DNA from: Nelumbo lutea
Lineage: Eukaryota; Streptophyta; Magnoliopsida; Proteales; Nelumbonaceae
Direction of reading: 5' to 3'
Assembly: GCA_022828595.1 (NCBI GenBank)
Contig: JAKGHH010000003.1
Coordinates: 104,989,583 to 105,053,582 of the forward strand
DNA length: 64,000 nt
Of this stretch, positions 10,359-22,097 are shown one piece after another. The first letter of the stretch is position 1. Each line of letters starts with the position of its first letter. The notes under the pieces are model-generated. The model did not search any database. It saw only the letters and a program-made list of their open reading frames with translations, and was not told the origin of the DNA. The position numbers were made by a program, and so were the translations under genes.

Positions 10359-10973
10359 ATGATAGTGGGAGGTTCGATCATTGCGGGTTGCACCTCAACA
10401 GCAACTCGGACATCAGTTCGTGAGGCCACCCGGGAAGAGCAGGACCCCCCAAAGCGGCCAAAGACGGGAGATCCAATTTTCTTCACAGAAGACGATGCGC
10501 GAGGGGTCCACTACCCCCATGATGACGCACTCATAATAAAGCTAAGAATCAACGACTTTGAGGTCAGGCGCGTGCTCGTGGACTCAGGCAACTCAGCCGA
10601 CATCCTCTTTAAAGCTGCGTTTGACCAGCTTCAATTGTAGAGAAGCGATCTGAGGCCTACGGACACCCCTTTAGTGGGCTTCAGCGAAGAGGAAGTCCTC
10701 CCCATTGGGAAAATAACAGTACCTGTAGAGATCGGCACATGGCCTTGTGTGGTCAGATTCAAACACAACTTCATGGTGGTAGCGACCCCCTCTCCCTACA
10801 ATGCCATAATAGGTCGACTGATCACCCATGTCCTACGGGCGGTGGTCTCCACTTACCACTTGGCTATGAAGTTCCCAACATATTTCGGTGTGGGAGTAGC
10901 GCGGGGCGACCAGCTCGAGTCCTGCAAGTGCTACGTTGCCGCCCTAAAGGGGAAAAACCAAGGTGGCCGATGA
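10359..10973 (+). pseudogene. Gypsy aspartic protease
   Basis: Two frames (10359-10640 and 10674-10973) are separated only by a TAG at about 10638. The first holds the catalytic VDSGNSADILF motif; the usual DTG/DSG Asp-Ser-Gly is intact. The second holds ATPSPYNAIIGR, the flap-distal region typical of Tat/Gypsy proteases, and then a Tyr-His-Leu-Ala-Met-Lys-Phe stretch leading to RT. The enzyme would cleave the Gag-Pol polyprotein. Confidence 0.82.
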
Positions 10974-13200
10974 CCTTGAACTGGAACGACCCACAGAGCA
11001 AGGCGAAGAGCGAGCCGCACCCAAAGAAGAAGCAGTCACGGTCCCGACCTCAACAGCAGTCCCAGCTCGGACGCTTCAGACTGGCGCTTCCGTCCAGGAG
11101 CCCCTACGATCCGAACTGGTAAGTTTTTTACTTCAAAATTTAGATATTTTTGCATGGTCCGCGGTAAAAATGCCCGGTATAGACCCCAAAATCATAATTC
11201 ACAAGCTGAACACTAATCCCGTAGTTAGGCCTGTTAGACAGAAGAAACGCAACCTAGCCTCAGAACGGTGGAAAGCGGTCGACGAGGAAGTCGAGAAGCT
11301 CCTCGCAACGAACTTCCTAAGAGAAGTCCACTACTCGAGCTGGGTAGCCAACCCTGTCCTGGTAAAGAAGGCCAACGGCAAGTGGCGCATGTGCGTCGAC
11401 TACACCGACCTAAACCGGGCTTGCCCGAAAGACTGTTTTTCGCTCCCCATAATCAACAGTTTGGTGGATGCGACCTCAGGGCATGAGTTGCTAAGTTTCT
11501 TGGACGTCTATTCGGGTTATAACCAGATCAAGATGGACTCGGTGGACGAAGAAAAGACTGCCTTCATCACGGAGTTCGGCCTATAATGTTACAAGGTTAT
11601 GCCCTTCGGGTTAAAAAACGCAGGGGCAACTTTTCAAAGGCTTGTAAATAAATTGTTTGCGCCGTTAATCGGCAGAAAAGTAGAATGCTATGTAGACGAC
11701 ATGGTCGTCAAAACTCAATTCTCACATGAATCAATAAAAGACTTGCATTCTGATTTTGAAATTTTGCGTAAGTTTAACATGAGATTAAATCCGAACAAGT
11801 GTGTGTTCGGTGTGACCTCACGTAAATTTCTGGGATACATCGTTAACCGGTGTAGCATTGAAGCCAACCCGGATAAGGTTAAGGCCATCTTAGACATGAG
11901 ATCACCCCATAAGTTGAAGGAGGTTCAGAGGTTGAATGGCCGCATAGCCGCCCTGAGCCGCTTCATGTCCAAATCAGCGAACCGCTGTTTGCTGTTCTTT
12001 AAGGCAATCAAGAGCAAAGGGTTCGAGTGGACCCAAGACTGTCAGCTCGTGTTTGACGAGCTCAAGAATTACCTCGCTAGCGTGCCAATCTTAACCTGGC
12101 CCGAGGAGGGCGACGTTTTGGAACTGTACCTCTCAGCGAGCGACGAAGTGGTAAGTTCAGTACTAATAAAGAAAGTAGATCGGGTCCAACGACCCATCTA
12201 TTATGTTAGTAAAGTATTGTAGGGAGCAGAAACGAGATACCCGAAGATGGAGAAGCTAGCATACGCATTGATAATTGCAGCTCGAAAGCTCCGCCCGTAC
12301 TTTCAAGCTCATACTGTTGTCGTCCTTACCGACAAACCTCTGAGGCAAGTATTGCTTAAGCCCGAGGTCTCCGATCGGTTGACGAAATGGGCCATTGAGC
12401 TCAGCGAGTACGACCTTTAGTACAAGCTGCGAATTGCCATTAAGGCCCAAGCCTTAGCAGATTTCATAGCCAAATGCACATTCATCTCCGAAATTCCCAG
12501 TCCGGTTGAGCGCGAGGCTCCCACCTCGGGTGAGCCCGAAGCTCCTTGATCGGTCGAGTCCGAACCCCGTGAAGTAGTAGCCAGTGTGGCACCTCTCCTA
12601 GCTTGGCAAACCGCGAGCTGGGATGAGGAGCCCTAGATCCTTCACGTAGATGGCTCCTCGAACCAATAGGGCAGCGGTGCCAGAATAGTTCTACACGGCC
12701 CAAGCGGAATGAAACTAGAGTACGCGCTACGCTTCGAGTTCGAGGCATCTAACAATGAAGCAGAATACGAGGCATTGATAGCCGGACTAGCCTTAGCCAG
12801 AGAAGTAAAAGCCAAACACATCGTTATCTGCAGCGACTCCCAGCTCGTGGTCAACCAGGTCACGGGCGAATATGAAGCTCGCGAGCCGACCATGGTCGCC
12901 TACTTAGCCAAAGTTAGAGAAGCCCTGCTCAACTTTCAGTCACACTTCATCAGACAGATCCCTAGGTCAGAGAACGCCAAGGCCGATGTCTTGTCCAAGT
13001 TAGCCAGCACTAGCAACATCACCTTGAGAGTTGTGTACATAGAGGACCTGTCTCGGCCTAGCATTCTTGGGGGGGCAGAGGAGGTCGCTCCCATCGTTCA
13101 AGCAGAGCCAAGCTGGATTGACCCACTCATGAGCTTCTCGTTACACGGGGGCCCTCCTTGCAGATCGCAATGCAGCCAGAAGGGTGCAACACCTGGCAGC
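10974..13200 (+). pseudogene. Gypsy RT, RNase H and second RNase H-like domain
   Basis: The RT runs from 11140 to 12220: MCVDYTDLNRACPKD, LSFLDVYSGYNQIKM, MPFGLKNAGATFQRLVN and the catalytic CYVDDMVVK at about 11687, with both Asp residues intact. RNase H follows (GAETRYPKMEKLAYALI, then HTVVVLTDKPLRQVL). A second, archaeal-like RNase H is at about 12640-13000 (HVDGSSN, NNEAEYEALIAGLALA, VICSDSQLVVNQVTGEY, ENAKADVLSKLA). In-frame stops were seen at about 11584, 12221, 12418, 12547, 12633 and 12667. The reading frame is otherwise well kept, which suggests stop-generating C-to-T changes rather than many indels. Confidence 0.88.
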
Positions 13201-14338
13201 TAAATACGTTATGATAGACGAGCGGCTATATAGGAGATCCTACACGCTCCCCTACCTACGTTGCTTGCGACCTACCGAAGCCGAGCTCGTACTCCATGAC
13301 ACTCATGAGGGTCTGTGCGGCGGACACTTGGAGGGCAAGGCCCTTGCCCAGAAAGTGCTTCGGCAAGGGTATTATTGGCCAACAATGAAGGCAGACGCCA
13401 TTGAATTCGTTAGAAAATGTGACAAATGTCTGAGACATGCCAATATTTATCACCAACCCGCTGTCGACCTCAAGTATCCCACCAACCCTTGGCCCTTTGC
13501 GCAGTGGGGCATCGATCTACTCGAGCCATTCCCGCCAGCAATGGGTGGAAGAAAGTTCTTAGTAGTGGACTATTTTACCAAGTGGGTAGAAGCCGAGAAC
13601 CTCGTGACGATCACAACCCAAAATGTCCAAAACTTCTTTTGGAAGAACATCATATGCCGCTCCGGACTACCTCGGGTATTGATTTTCGACAATGGCAAAC
13701 AGTTCAAGGACATCAAATTTCAAGATTGCTGCCGAGACATGGGGATCCAACAGAACTTTACTTCAGTCGCGCACCCTCAAGCAAACGGTCAGGCAGAAGT
13801 AACGAACAGAGCCATCCTCTGCGGACTAAAGGCACGGCTGGACCGAGCTAAAAGATTGTGGGCAAATGAACTACCCAGTGTCCTGTGGGCCTATCGAACC
13901 ACAGAGAAGACTGCCATGGGAGAAACAACCTTCAATCTCACCTACGGCACCGAACCAGTGACCCCCGTAGAGATCGAAGTACCTACGCTATGACTAGAAG
14001 AATACAATGATCAGACAAACAAAGATGAGCTACGTATCAACCTCGATCTACTCGACGAAGTAAGGGACCTCGCGTACATTAGGACCGCTGCCTACCAGCA
14101 GAGAGTAGCTTGGTACTATAACGCCAGGGTCAAGAAGCAGAACCTCCGCGTTGGCGACCTGGTCCTTCGTAAAGTTATGGTACCTGAGCCCGGCGCTGGC
14201 AAGCTCGGGTCCAACTGGGAAGGTCCTTACCGAGTGAAACGAGTGCTCGGGGATGGAACATACGAACTCGAGACCCTCGAAGGGAAACAAATACCTCGAG
14301 CATGGAATATTGTCAACCTAAGACAATATTATTTGTAA
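13184..14338 (+). pseudogene. Gypsy integrase
   Basis: This is nearly one frame, broken by a TGA at about 13991, and it ends with TAA at 14336. An HHCC zinc finger (HDTHEGLCGGH, then CDKCLRHA) precedes the DDE core: WGIDLLEPF (first Asp), FDNGKQF (second Asp) and HPQANGQAEVTNRAI (Glu). The C-terminal domain has AWYYNARVKKQNLRVGDLVLRK and NWEGPYRVKRVLGDGTYEL, the GPY/F module, without a chromodomain. Absence of a chromodomain fits the non-chromoviral Tat/Athila branch. Confidence 0.9.
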
Positions 14339-14890
14339 GAATCGAGTACGTCACGAGCCACTCCCTAAGCCTAAGGGCCAGAATACCGAGCTAACATGAC
14401 CTCGACACATAAGACCCCAATCGCCACTTTGGCCTGCGTGAAACCTAAGAACAGACTACGGGTCCCTTCTTAAGCCTAAGGGCCACAAGAAAACCCCAAT
14501 TGCCACTTCGGCATAGCAAGCTGACAAAAACTTGGTTATCTCTAATCCTTAAGGGAAAGACAGCTCGGGTGTGAACCCTACGGTTTCTATACCCTTGTTG
14601 CTCTTACTCAACTCGGTAACCCACGCAACCCGAAGTAACACAACTTCACTCAGTGACCCTTACCGCCAACTCGGTGTCCTGACAGCTTGGGTAACTCATA
14701 CATTAAACTGACCAGCTTGGAGTCCGCTCACACTTAGAAGTATTTTTGCACTTAGAGATACTCGAAACAAACTATTTTTCATTAAAATGAGAGTTTAGGT
14801 ACAAGAGTTTTTACCCGAGCTCGAAGGCTCAGGATGGTACATTCATAGTTCATAAAGGGAAAAAATTAAGTTACAAATATAAGGAGCAAA
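14339..14890. repeat. Spacer between integrase and antisense ORF, imperfect short repeats
   Basis: No coding frame was recognised. The motif TAAGCCTAAGGGCCA appears at about 14367 and 14471, and ACCCCAAT(C/T)GCCACTT at about 14413 and 14494. These give a duplicated block about 80-105 bp apart, with further scattered ACTCGGTA-type motifs. Tat-lineage elements often carry tandem repeats in this position. Confidence 0.6.
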
Positions 14891-16931
14891 CTACTTTGGG
14901 GACTCGCCGCCTCTATCAGGGACCCCCTCGAGGATAGTGTCTGGACCGGTGTCCTCTGCTCCATCTACGGGACCTTCATACTCGGAATCGGGGTCATCTT
15001 TTGATTGACGCACGATGTCGTCAGTGATCCGCAAAGTAGTGATGGCACTCGTGTCTAGCTCGGGGTAGAGGTGCCTAATCAGCCACCGACTGAGCTTGAA
15101 GACCTTACGGTAGGCCTTCGTCATCACATCGTCAAATCTCGAAGACTTGATGTAGTCAATGAACGCTTGGGTCTTGGCCTCCTCAAGAGCACCTTCGAAG
15201 ATCGCAATCTTCTCCCTTATGTCCTCCTGGAGGTACCCCACTTCATGCTTCAGCTTCCCCTTCGCCTCCTTGAGGCCTTGCACCTCGAGCTTCAAGGCAT
15301 CCCGCTCAGCCTTGAGACTGCTCACCTCGAGCCCTAAGGCCTCCTAACTGACCTTAAGGTCGTTCACCTTGGCCCTCAACTTGTCTTTGTCTTGGGCCAG
15401 CTCCCCCTTCTCTACCATTAACATCTCAATGAAGCTCTTTTGAGCCAAGGTGTCACTCTCCAGGCGGTGAACCTGACAACGAGCTGCCCTCAACTTAGTA
15501 TGGGCTATGTGAGACGACTCAGCCTCCAGAGCCCGCCTCAGGTGCCGATCTGATTGGAGGGTCAAGGCGCGAATGGCGGTGTTCACCTGCGAAAGGGAAA
15601 CCAGTCAAAAAAAAAAAAGAGAGAAGGAAAAAAAGAAAAAGAAGAGAAACTCACCACCATAGTATGAGTTGCAGCTCGGGCGCCGAGCTAACCAGGAGTG
15701 AGTTCGGCCCACTCGCTGACCTCCCCCGGGTATGCAGCAAGCGTACTCTTCTTCAGGTTGCACTTGGGGTTCAAGACGGATTGGCTCCCTTGACCCTCTG
15801 AGCTGGAAGTCGTCATCTCTACATCGTGAGTGGAGCTCTCAGAGGTCTCGGCGGCATCTTCAGCAGGATGAGCCCCGGTAGTAGCGGCGTTAGCCTTGGT
15901 GACGCTTCCCCTGGCAAGTCGGGTAGGCTTAGCAACAGGCTCCGTCGTCACCTCGGGCCCCTTCGGCACAACCCCCTCTTCCAAGTCTATGACGAGCACA
16001 GTTGCCACCTTGGGCCCCGAGGCAGAGGTCTATGGAAGTCGAGGCTTGGCTGGAGTTGGCAGGGACCCAACACGCGCCTTCTTTACCATGCTTTTCTTCC
16101 TCTTCATCTGCCTCCATAGGACTTGCGGTGAAATACGACATCAGTAACTCGAAGCAAATATATGAGCTGAAAAGCCGAAGTGGGAAAAACCTACTCGGAC
16201 TCAAGCTCGCTTGGACGAGCTTCTCCTCAGAGGTGAAGTCTTTATAATGCAAGTCAAGCTTATCTAGTGACTGGAGCTCCTTCTTGGTCTTCCCGTCTAG
16301 GATGACACCAGGGTCTTGAACGACTATCCTCCAATCAGTGGGGAAAGGCCACCCCATGCTGCTCCGGACTACGAAGTAGTCCCGCTTCCAAGCTGGGACT
16401 TTGCTCGGGAGCTTGTGCATGAGTTTAAAACCCAGGCGGGGCGCCCGAAGCGCTTTTCTTTATAGTCAAGATCATACTAAGAACATCTAAATCTATGGAA
16501 AGGGAACGGTCAAAGCAAAGAGAAATGGACCCCACCACAATCCGTATGGAGTTCGGGTGGAGTTGGTCCAGGGTAATGTTAAAGTGTACCAACACCTCAA
16601 CGATTAAAGGGTGAAGTGGAAGTCTGAGCCCGGCTATCAATTGCTCCCTGAAGATCACGATCTCGTTGGGACCGTGCTCCCATGGGAAGTTGCCGGTGGG
16701 AAGACTATATGAGTACTCGCTAGGGAGGCGGAACCTCTGTGTGAGGTCCTGAAGCCTCTCTAAGGTCATTATGGAAGGCCCGAACTGATCTGGTTCCCGA
16801 CCTCAGTCGGAGGTAGATGCCAGATGACCCGAAGCCACCCGTACTTTGGATGGATGGGTAGCAGAGGGGATATCTTGAGCTGAGGTACCTACCTCGGGCT
16901 CGTCGATGAGATCGTCTACACTAGACGACAT
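14891..16931 (-). pseudogene. Antisense extra ORF of the Gypsy element, with an intron
   Basis: From ATG at 16931 the minus strand reads MSSSVDDLIDEPEVGT, a stop at about 16803, then (16769-16425) FRLPSEYSYSLP, EIVIFREQLIAGLRLPLHP and HFNITLDQLHPNSIRIVVG. That pattern resembles the plant 'putative gypsy type transposon' domain (Pfam Transposase_28). A middle part (16420-15929) and an acidic Ser/Thr-rich part (16008-15688) follow. After a 68-bp intron-like gap (15654-15587) comes a long coiled coil (15586-14920) with heptad-like Leu/Lys/Glu, LSRWLIRHLYPELDTSAI and an acidic tail. Stops at about 15688 and 15341 and a frame change near 16421 inactivate it. Extra ORFs on the opposite strand downstream of integrase are known from Tat elements; their function is not established. 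Confidence 0.75.
15587..15654 (-). other. Putative intron in the antisense ORF
   Basis: On the minus strand the donor is ATGGTG/GTGAGTTT and the acceptor TTTCGCAG/GTGAAC. A strong pyrimidine tract lies between them. The coding phase is kept across the gap (phase 0, ...ATHTMV then VNTAIRAL...). At 68 bp it is near the lower size limit for plant introns. Confidence 0.65.
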
Positions 16932-17357
16932 ACCAGACTAACATAAAGAAGCGAACTAGAAGGGAAAAGGAAGCTCAGGAGGACTCACCAAAGAAACGCA
17001 ACCAGACTGGAAGAACATAACGAACTGGAGGACCCGAGCTAAGAAACCCCTGGCGCGAGCTCAAACGGTAACGATTAAGGCTTTATGGTGGAGAAAATGG
17101 CCAAGGGACCCCCTATTTATAGCCGCAACTGCGGGTTCTTCGAGGCAAAAACGATTTAGCATGTTTTTGACGTCCGCAAAGTCCAAGTCGCGTGAAGTCC
17201 ACGCGTAACCCGGATGCGACCCGAATCTCTTTTCGATCGGGCCAGGCGCTAGACCGACACAACTGGATGGAAAGCGCGACGACGCAACACAAACACCGAC
17301 GCCAAATCCACCCGGTGCATCATGACCTCCCCGCGCTGGGTCACCGCCGCCAACGCA

Positions 17358-17373
17358 GGGAGTGGGGGGCAAT
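17358..17373 (+). other. Gypsy polypurine tract
   Basis: GGGAGTGGGGGGCAAT lies immediately before the 3' LTR, the expected site of plus-strand priming. Confidence 0.8.
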
Positions 17374-18256
17374 TGATGGAGGGTGATTTGGCCCGACCTC
17401 GTAGCTCAGGTACACGTAGGCGTGACCTAGCTCAAACAGTGACTCAACTTGACAGCACAACGGACAAGAGCACAGCTCGGTGGGGAAGTCACACCAAGTT
17501 TAGCACGACAACTTGGCATCTAAACTACTCGCCGAAAGCCGCCTCGCCCACACCTCCTCCCCGGGGTCAAGGGACTTCGGGGGATCCCGAGTTCGGGGCA
17601 CCCTGACCCCTTTTGAGACCCGAGCTCCTCCTAATGGACCTCGGGCCGCTCCCAAGCAAGAACACATCAATTCTTCTTTGGACGCCCCGAGGCACAAAGA
17701 CCTCGGGTCGGCTAGCTCGGCATAACCGACTGCAGGCAGCCCGTCACTTAAGGGACGCCCCAGCTCAGGGCAATCGCAGGAGAACAGCTCGGTATACCAT
17801 AGGAGGGCTTCCTACCCGACTGTCGTACCTGACAAACCTACGAATTGCAGGCATGTCCCCTCGCCGCGCCTGCCACCTTTAGGAAAGCGTTCCACACTTG
17901 ACAGACACGTACCTTGCACGACGACCCCATGCGTGCCACCTCATCCATGCCTGTAGTGGCTACGGTAGACTGATAGTGGCAGTTATACCTGCCCTGTAAG
18001 AAGTCAGAGGGCCGGGAGCAACGGAATTCAGCTATAAGGAACTTACCCTCAAGGAACAAGGTATCTGAAAATCAGTAGCGCAACCAACACTCTTAGCCTT
18101 CGTTCTCTCTTTGCTTCCTGTACGCGATACTAACTTAAGCATCAGAGCGTTCCCGCCGAGAAACCCCCCAGGAGTTCTTCCTCCTTCCTCTCGTTTCAGG
18201 TACATCTTAGGAGCCACGCGAGCGCCAGCTAGGAGTGACCGGATTGTGCTACATCA
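17374..18256 (+). repeat. Gypsy 3' LTR
   Basis: It has the same termini as the 5' LTR with scattered substitutions and small indels, for example an extra ACAACTTGGCATCTA-like stretch near 17510. It is followed by TTTCC, the second copy of the target site. Confidence 0.93.
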
Positions 18257-18261
18257 TTTCC

Positions 18262-18860
18262 CATATTTTGAAATAACAAAGTTTTACATCAAAAAATAGA
18301 ATAATGGTGAAAAAGTATTCATATAGAGGACCGCATATAATTTATAAGGTTTAAATGACGATGATGATTGATGATTTGTTTTGTTTGACAAAGCATTTGT
18401 TGATTCAAGCTTTATTAGGGGTGCAAATCACACAGGCTTGGCTGGGTTTATGGTCAATCCAAACCCAATCCTAATATTTGGGGCTAAGGTCCAAGCCTTA
18501 GGTCAAGCCTGGTCTTCCCCAACCCGAGTCCAACCCATGTTGTAATTTGATTCACTCAAGTTGGGCTCGAGCTCAGGGTAGTCAATGAACCTACTCTAAA
18601 ATTACACATGTGTGTATGCATTTTATGTAAATATATATGCATATATACATACATACGTACATTGTGTGTGTGCACAAATATGTATATATATATATATAAA
18701 GAGAGAGATAAAGAGATTACTGTTAAAAATGTGTGAAACTTTTGTTTAACTAAAATACCCCAGGTTCCTATCTAATTGCAATGACTAAAATGTAATTGGA
18801 ATAACCATTTTGCTCATCATTCAAAGTTCAAATCCCTCTCATTATTTTAATTTTTTTAAG
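18262..18860. other. Intergenic, possible end of an old TIR element at 18418
   Basis: No gene was recognised. TAGGGGTGCAAATCACACAGG at about 18418 looks like a hAT-type end followed by GGCTTGG/AACCC-rich DNA; a matching other end is uncertain. A TATATA/GAGAGA tract lies at about 18682-18712. Confidence 0.4.
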
Positions 18861-19346
18861 TAGGGGATGCAAATGGACCAGTTCATGACCTAATATGACC
18901 CAAAGTCCGATCCTATTTGTCAGATTCAGATATCTATTTTGGATTTTTCTAGTCATATTTGATTAAAAAATGGATCAAAATCGAATCACCCCAATCCGAT
19001 CCGAATGAATCCAATCCTATATATAACATATATATGTTATTTATCTATTTATATCATATTTTTTTGAATTTTTGTAAAACATGTATATATATATATTATG
19101 AAAATAGTTGAAATTACTTTTATTTTTGTTTTTCTTTATTTAAATTGTTATATTTTTTTATTTCAATATTTTTTCATCTTTTAAAATTAAATCGGAACAA
19201 ATCATATTCAGACATCTAATACCATTTATCGAAATTGAATTCAAATCAATATTTTTGAGATCCGATCGAATCAGATCAAATCTACAATTTATTAGAGCAT
19301 ATTCAAGTATACCCCGATTCGAATGTGATCCGTTTCCATCCTCAAT
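18861..19346. mobile_element. TIR element, same family as 6887-7306
   Basis: It starts TAGGGGATGCAAATGGACCAG and ends GTGATCCGTTTCCATCCTCA, which are imperfect inverted repeats. The interior is AT-rich, carries no long frame and resembles the copy at 6887-7306 along most of its length. No clean target duplication was seen. Confidence 0.62.
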
Positions 19347-19732
19347 TAAGGTATAAACTTCCATAAACATTCATTGACTCATTTTTAATGGAATACCCTT
19401 ATTTTAAATTAGGCCCCCTTTATTTTTGAGGGTACAAAATCTAATTTAAACTGTTACATTTATCCTCATTGTCCCCTCCAATTAAGTCTTATATTTAGGA
19501 TATTAATTCCATTCACTCATTGAATCTATCTCAATGAACCATATTATAGAAAAATAAGTGTGACAATGAATAATTAGTTTTATTGGTGATAAAAGATAAA
19601 ATACAAATTTAAAACTAACCCAAAAAATATAGTAGTTTTCCTGTTTGGTGGAAAGTCAACAATTCAACATTTTTTTTGAGTCAAATGTATCAAACCTTGA
19701 TGTTATAATTAAATATAAATAAAAATTAAAAG

Positions 19733-20264
19733 AGTAAATTGCCGAAACCTCCCTTGAAGTTTATAACCATTACCAAGGCCTCCTCTAAAGTTTAGTAATT
19801 GGAATCACCTCCTATGAACTTTATGAAATAGTTGCAAGTAGACCCCATCTGATATAATCTTCTAAAAAGGGCATAAAATGCTCAAAATACCCATGCGATT
19901 ATTATTGAGGTTGTTTCTACAAAAGAAAAAAAAAAGAAAACAATACAAACTTTATGAACAATAAAAATAAAGAGAATTTAAATTGCAGCCCATTGAGTGG
20001 TTGTTTTGTGGGCAAACTTGAAAAAATAAATCAATTCCACACACAAAAAAAAGAGATTGGAAGGGTTTGGGGAAGTGATTAATGTGAAGAGAAAATTTGG
20101 TAAATAAACTTTTATTCAAAAACAACCACATTGATATTTTAGGCATTTTAGTGTCTCCTTTTAGAATATTTTACCAAAGGGGGTCTAATTGCAATTATGT
20201 CAAGAAGTTCAAGGGAGGTGATTGTAATTAATAAACTTCAAGGGGGGGTTTCAACAATTTACCC
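19733..20264. mobile_element. MITE-like element with long inverted repeats built of CTCCCTTGAAGTTTA motifs
   Basis: The left end AAATTGCCGAAACCTCCC is followed by TTGAAGTTTAT. The right end, read on the minus strand, is AAATTGTTGAAACCCCCC followed by CTTGAAGTTTAT. The motif is repeated inside each arm (CCTCCTCTAAAGTTTAGTAA; CTCCCTTGAACTTCTTGACA). The flanks share AAATTAAAA, a possible 9-bp duplication that would suggest Mutator-like origin, but the flanks are A-rich and this is not secure. Confidence 0.65.
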
Positions 20265-20818
20265 AAATTAAAAAGATAAAAGCAAAAAAAGGTATAACAA
20301 TACAAAAACAAATTGTGAAAAACATTTAGGCACATCTCTAATATTGTATATTTATCATACTAAATAGAAAAAAAGTGTGACAAGTAATAATTATTTGTAT
20401 AGACAAAAATATTATAAAAATGTTGAACTTTTTAGAAAACTATCATCATTATTTCCATCAAAATTTGCCACATGCACACTTACTAGTATTTATATGTCAT
20501 ATATGCATATCTGAATGTGTATAGTCGGGTTGGGACAAGGTCAGGCCGAGTTCAGGCTACTAAAGGGCTAGGCCCAGGCCCAACCCGAAAAATAAAAGAG
20601 ATTGAAGTCTTTGGCCTGAGCCCAATATGAGGACCAAAAATCTAAGCCAGCCCATGTAAACTTTTGGGTTAAGCCAGTTTGGGCTTGCTCAAGTTGCACT
20701 CTTTGGGTAACATAATTGTAAATGCTTCATATCATAGAGGTCATAAAGGAAATAATCCTCTTTTTACCCAATAATAGGAAGCCATATTAATTGGTTAAAC
20801 TTGGATCTTTGATAGGCT
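20265..20818. other. Intergenic, possible TIR-element fragment at about 20520-20708
   Basis: No gene was recognised. A GC-richer block with CAGGCCCAACCCGAA and GGGCTTGCTCAAGTTGCACTC resembles the interior of the fragment at 18418. Confidence 0.4.
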
Positions 20819-21482
20819 AAGGCTGTGTTTGGAGGGGCTTATCGTCTCTAAAGGACATTTTTTAGAAATGCTTAAAACCCATTTGGTAAGATGCTTATTC
20901 TAGTGAAAAAAAGAACACTTATTTAACAACATTGTTTGGTTCAAAATGGATGTTTTGCCAACATAAGACTATTATCCTCAATTGTGTATAAACATAAGAA
21001 AACATGTACAATATTACTTGGCTCGAAATGGGCTAATGGCATGGGGTTTCAATCAATCCATGCTCATTGCATGAATAAAACAAGAAATCATATGAATTTA
21101 CCTATCACTATTGGAGGCATTTTGTTAAAAACAAATAACAATAAAAAAAAATAATGAAGGGGGGAGATGGAGTGGTGGAAATTAATAGTCAATTTTTTTT
21201 ATAAACAATATAAGAAAAATGGTTGGAAATTGAGCCTGGCCATACCTCACCATTGATACAAGTGGTGATAAGTGAAAATGGAAAGGAAATGTAAGGAAGA
21301 AAACAGAGCATTATGGGTATTAAAAGTTTAAATGGGAAAATTTGGTATGGGAAATAAGAAGCGCTTATTGAAAATGTAAGAAGTCATAAGTCACCCATCA
21401 ACAACTTTTTAGGGATGCTCTGGGTTTCTAAAGCCAACAAGTGCTAGAAACACTTATTTTAAGCCCCACCAAACATGACCTA
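20819..21482. mobile_element. Non-autonomous TIR element, about 660 bp
   Basis: The left end AGGCTGTGTTTGGAGGGGCTTA is matched on the minus strand at the right end by AGGTCATGTTTGGTGGGGCTTA (18 of 22 positions). The interior has no recognisable transposase; the open frame at 20936-21154 is not protein-like. The superfamily is uncertain because no target duplication was identified. Confidence 0.65.
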
Positions 21483-21731
21483 TGAATTCACTAACAATGC
21501 CATCCCTCAAGTAATGAATAATATTGTATACATACCTGATTTTTTGTAATGAGAAGTTAATGATAGTTGGGGAAAACCTCTTAAAATTCAGATTTGATGA
21601 CCACAAAAGCCAACCACGACACCCTACATTAGCATGTTGGGAACATCCATTGTTCATTATGTTGTAATTCATGGATTATGTTTCCAATCATGCTTTAGTG
21701 TCTTGTGGTTAGCAGATCTTAGTGCTGAACC

Positions 21732-22097
21732 TAGGGATGAGCATTATTTGGTTAAAACTGAATAACCGAAAAAAAAAATCGGTTTTGGCTTTTTTCGTTT
21801 TTTGTTAAATTGGTTCAGTTTTTCAATTTTTGGAATTATAATTTTGGTTAACCGAACTTTTTATTATTATATGTAACATATAATATATTATATGCTTATA
21901 CATCAATATATAATATATTAAAATTTGATTTCATAATATATAATATAATATATATGTATATAATAGAGTATATATTATTAAAATTCGGTTTTAACGAAAA
22001 TAACCAAAAATTTTGGTTTTGATTATTTTGGTTTTTCTAAATTTTGATTTCGGTTCCGATTTTTATTTTTTTCAATTCGGTTTATTCGGAACCCCTA
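21732..22097. mobile_element. hAT-like TIR element with AT-rich core
   Basis: It begins TAGGGATGAGCA and ends GGAACCCCTA, with GGTTAA/AACCGAA motifs near both ends and a TATAATATATT-rich centre. It has the same general build as the element at 36833-37361. No target duplication was seen. Confidence 0.5.

Larger units (their letters stand above)
7546..18256 (+). mobile_element. Complete but decayed Tat-like Ty3/Gypsy retrotransposon, 10.7 kb
   Basis: Two LTRs of 875 and 883 bp both run from TGATGGAGGGTGATTTGGCC to GTGCTACATCA, and the element is bounded by TTTCC duplications at 7541-7545 and 18257-18261. The order is LTR, primer-binding site (PBS) at 8423, gag, protease, RT, RNase H, a second RNase H-like domain, integrase, a repeat-rich spacer, an ORF on the opposite strand, polypurine tract, LTR. 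Integrase after RNase H identifies Ty3/Gypsy; the dual RNase H and the antisense ORF fit the Tat lineage. The LTRs differ at many scattered positions and the coding frames carry several stops and frameshifts, so it is an old, immobile copy. Confidence 0.95.

Noticed and set aside
18418..20708. One 2.3-kb TIR element joining the two GGGGTGCAA/AACCC-rich fragments
   Set aside because: The ends match only weakly and the flanks show no duplication; left as two fragments.
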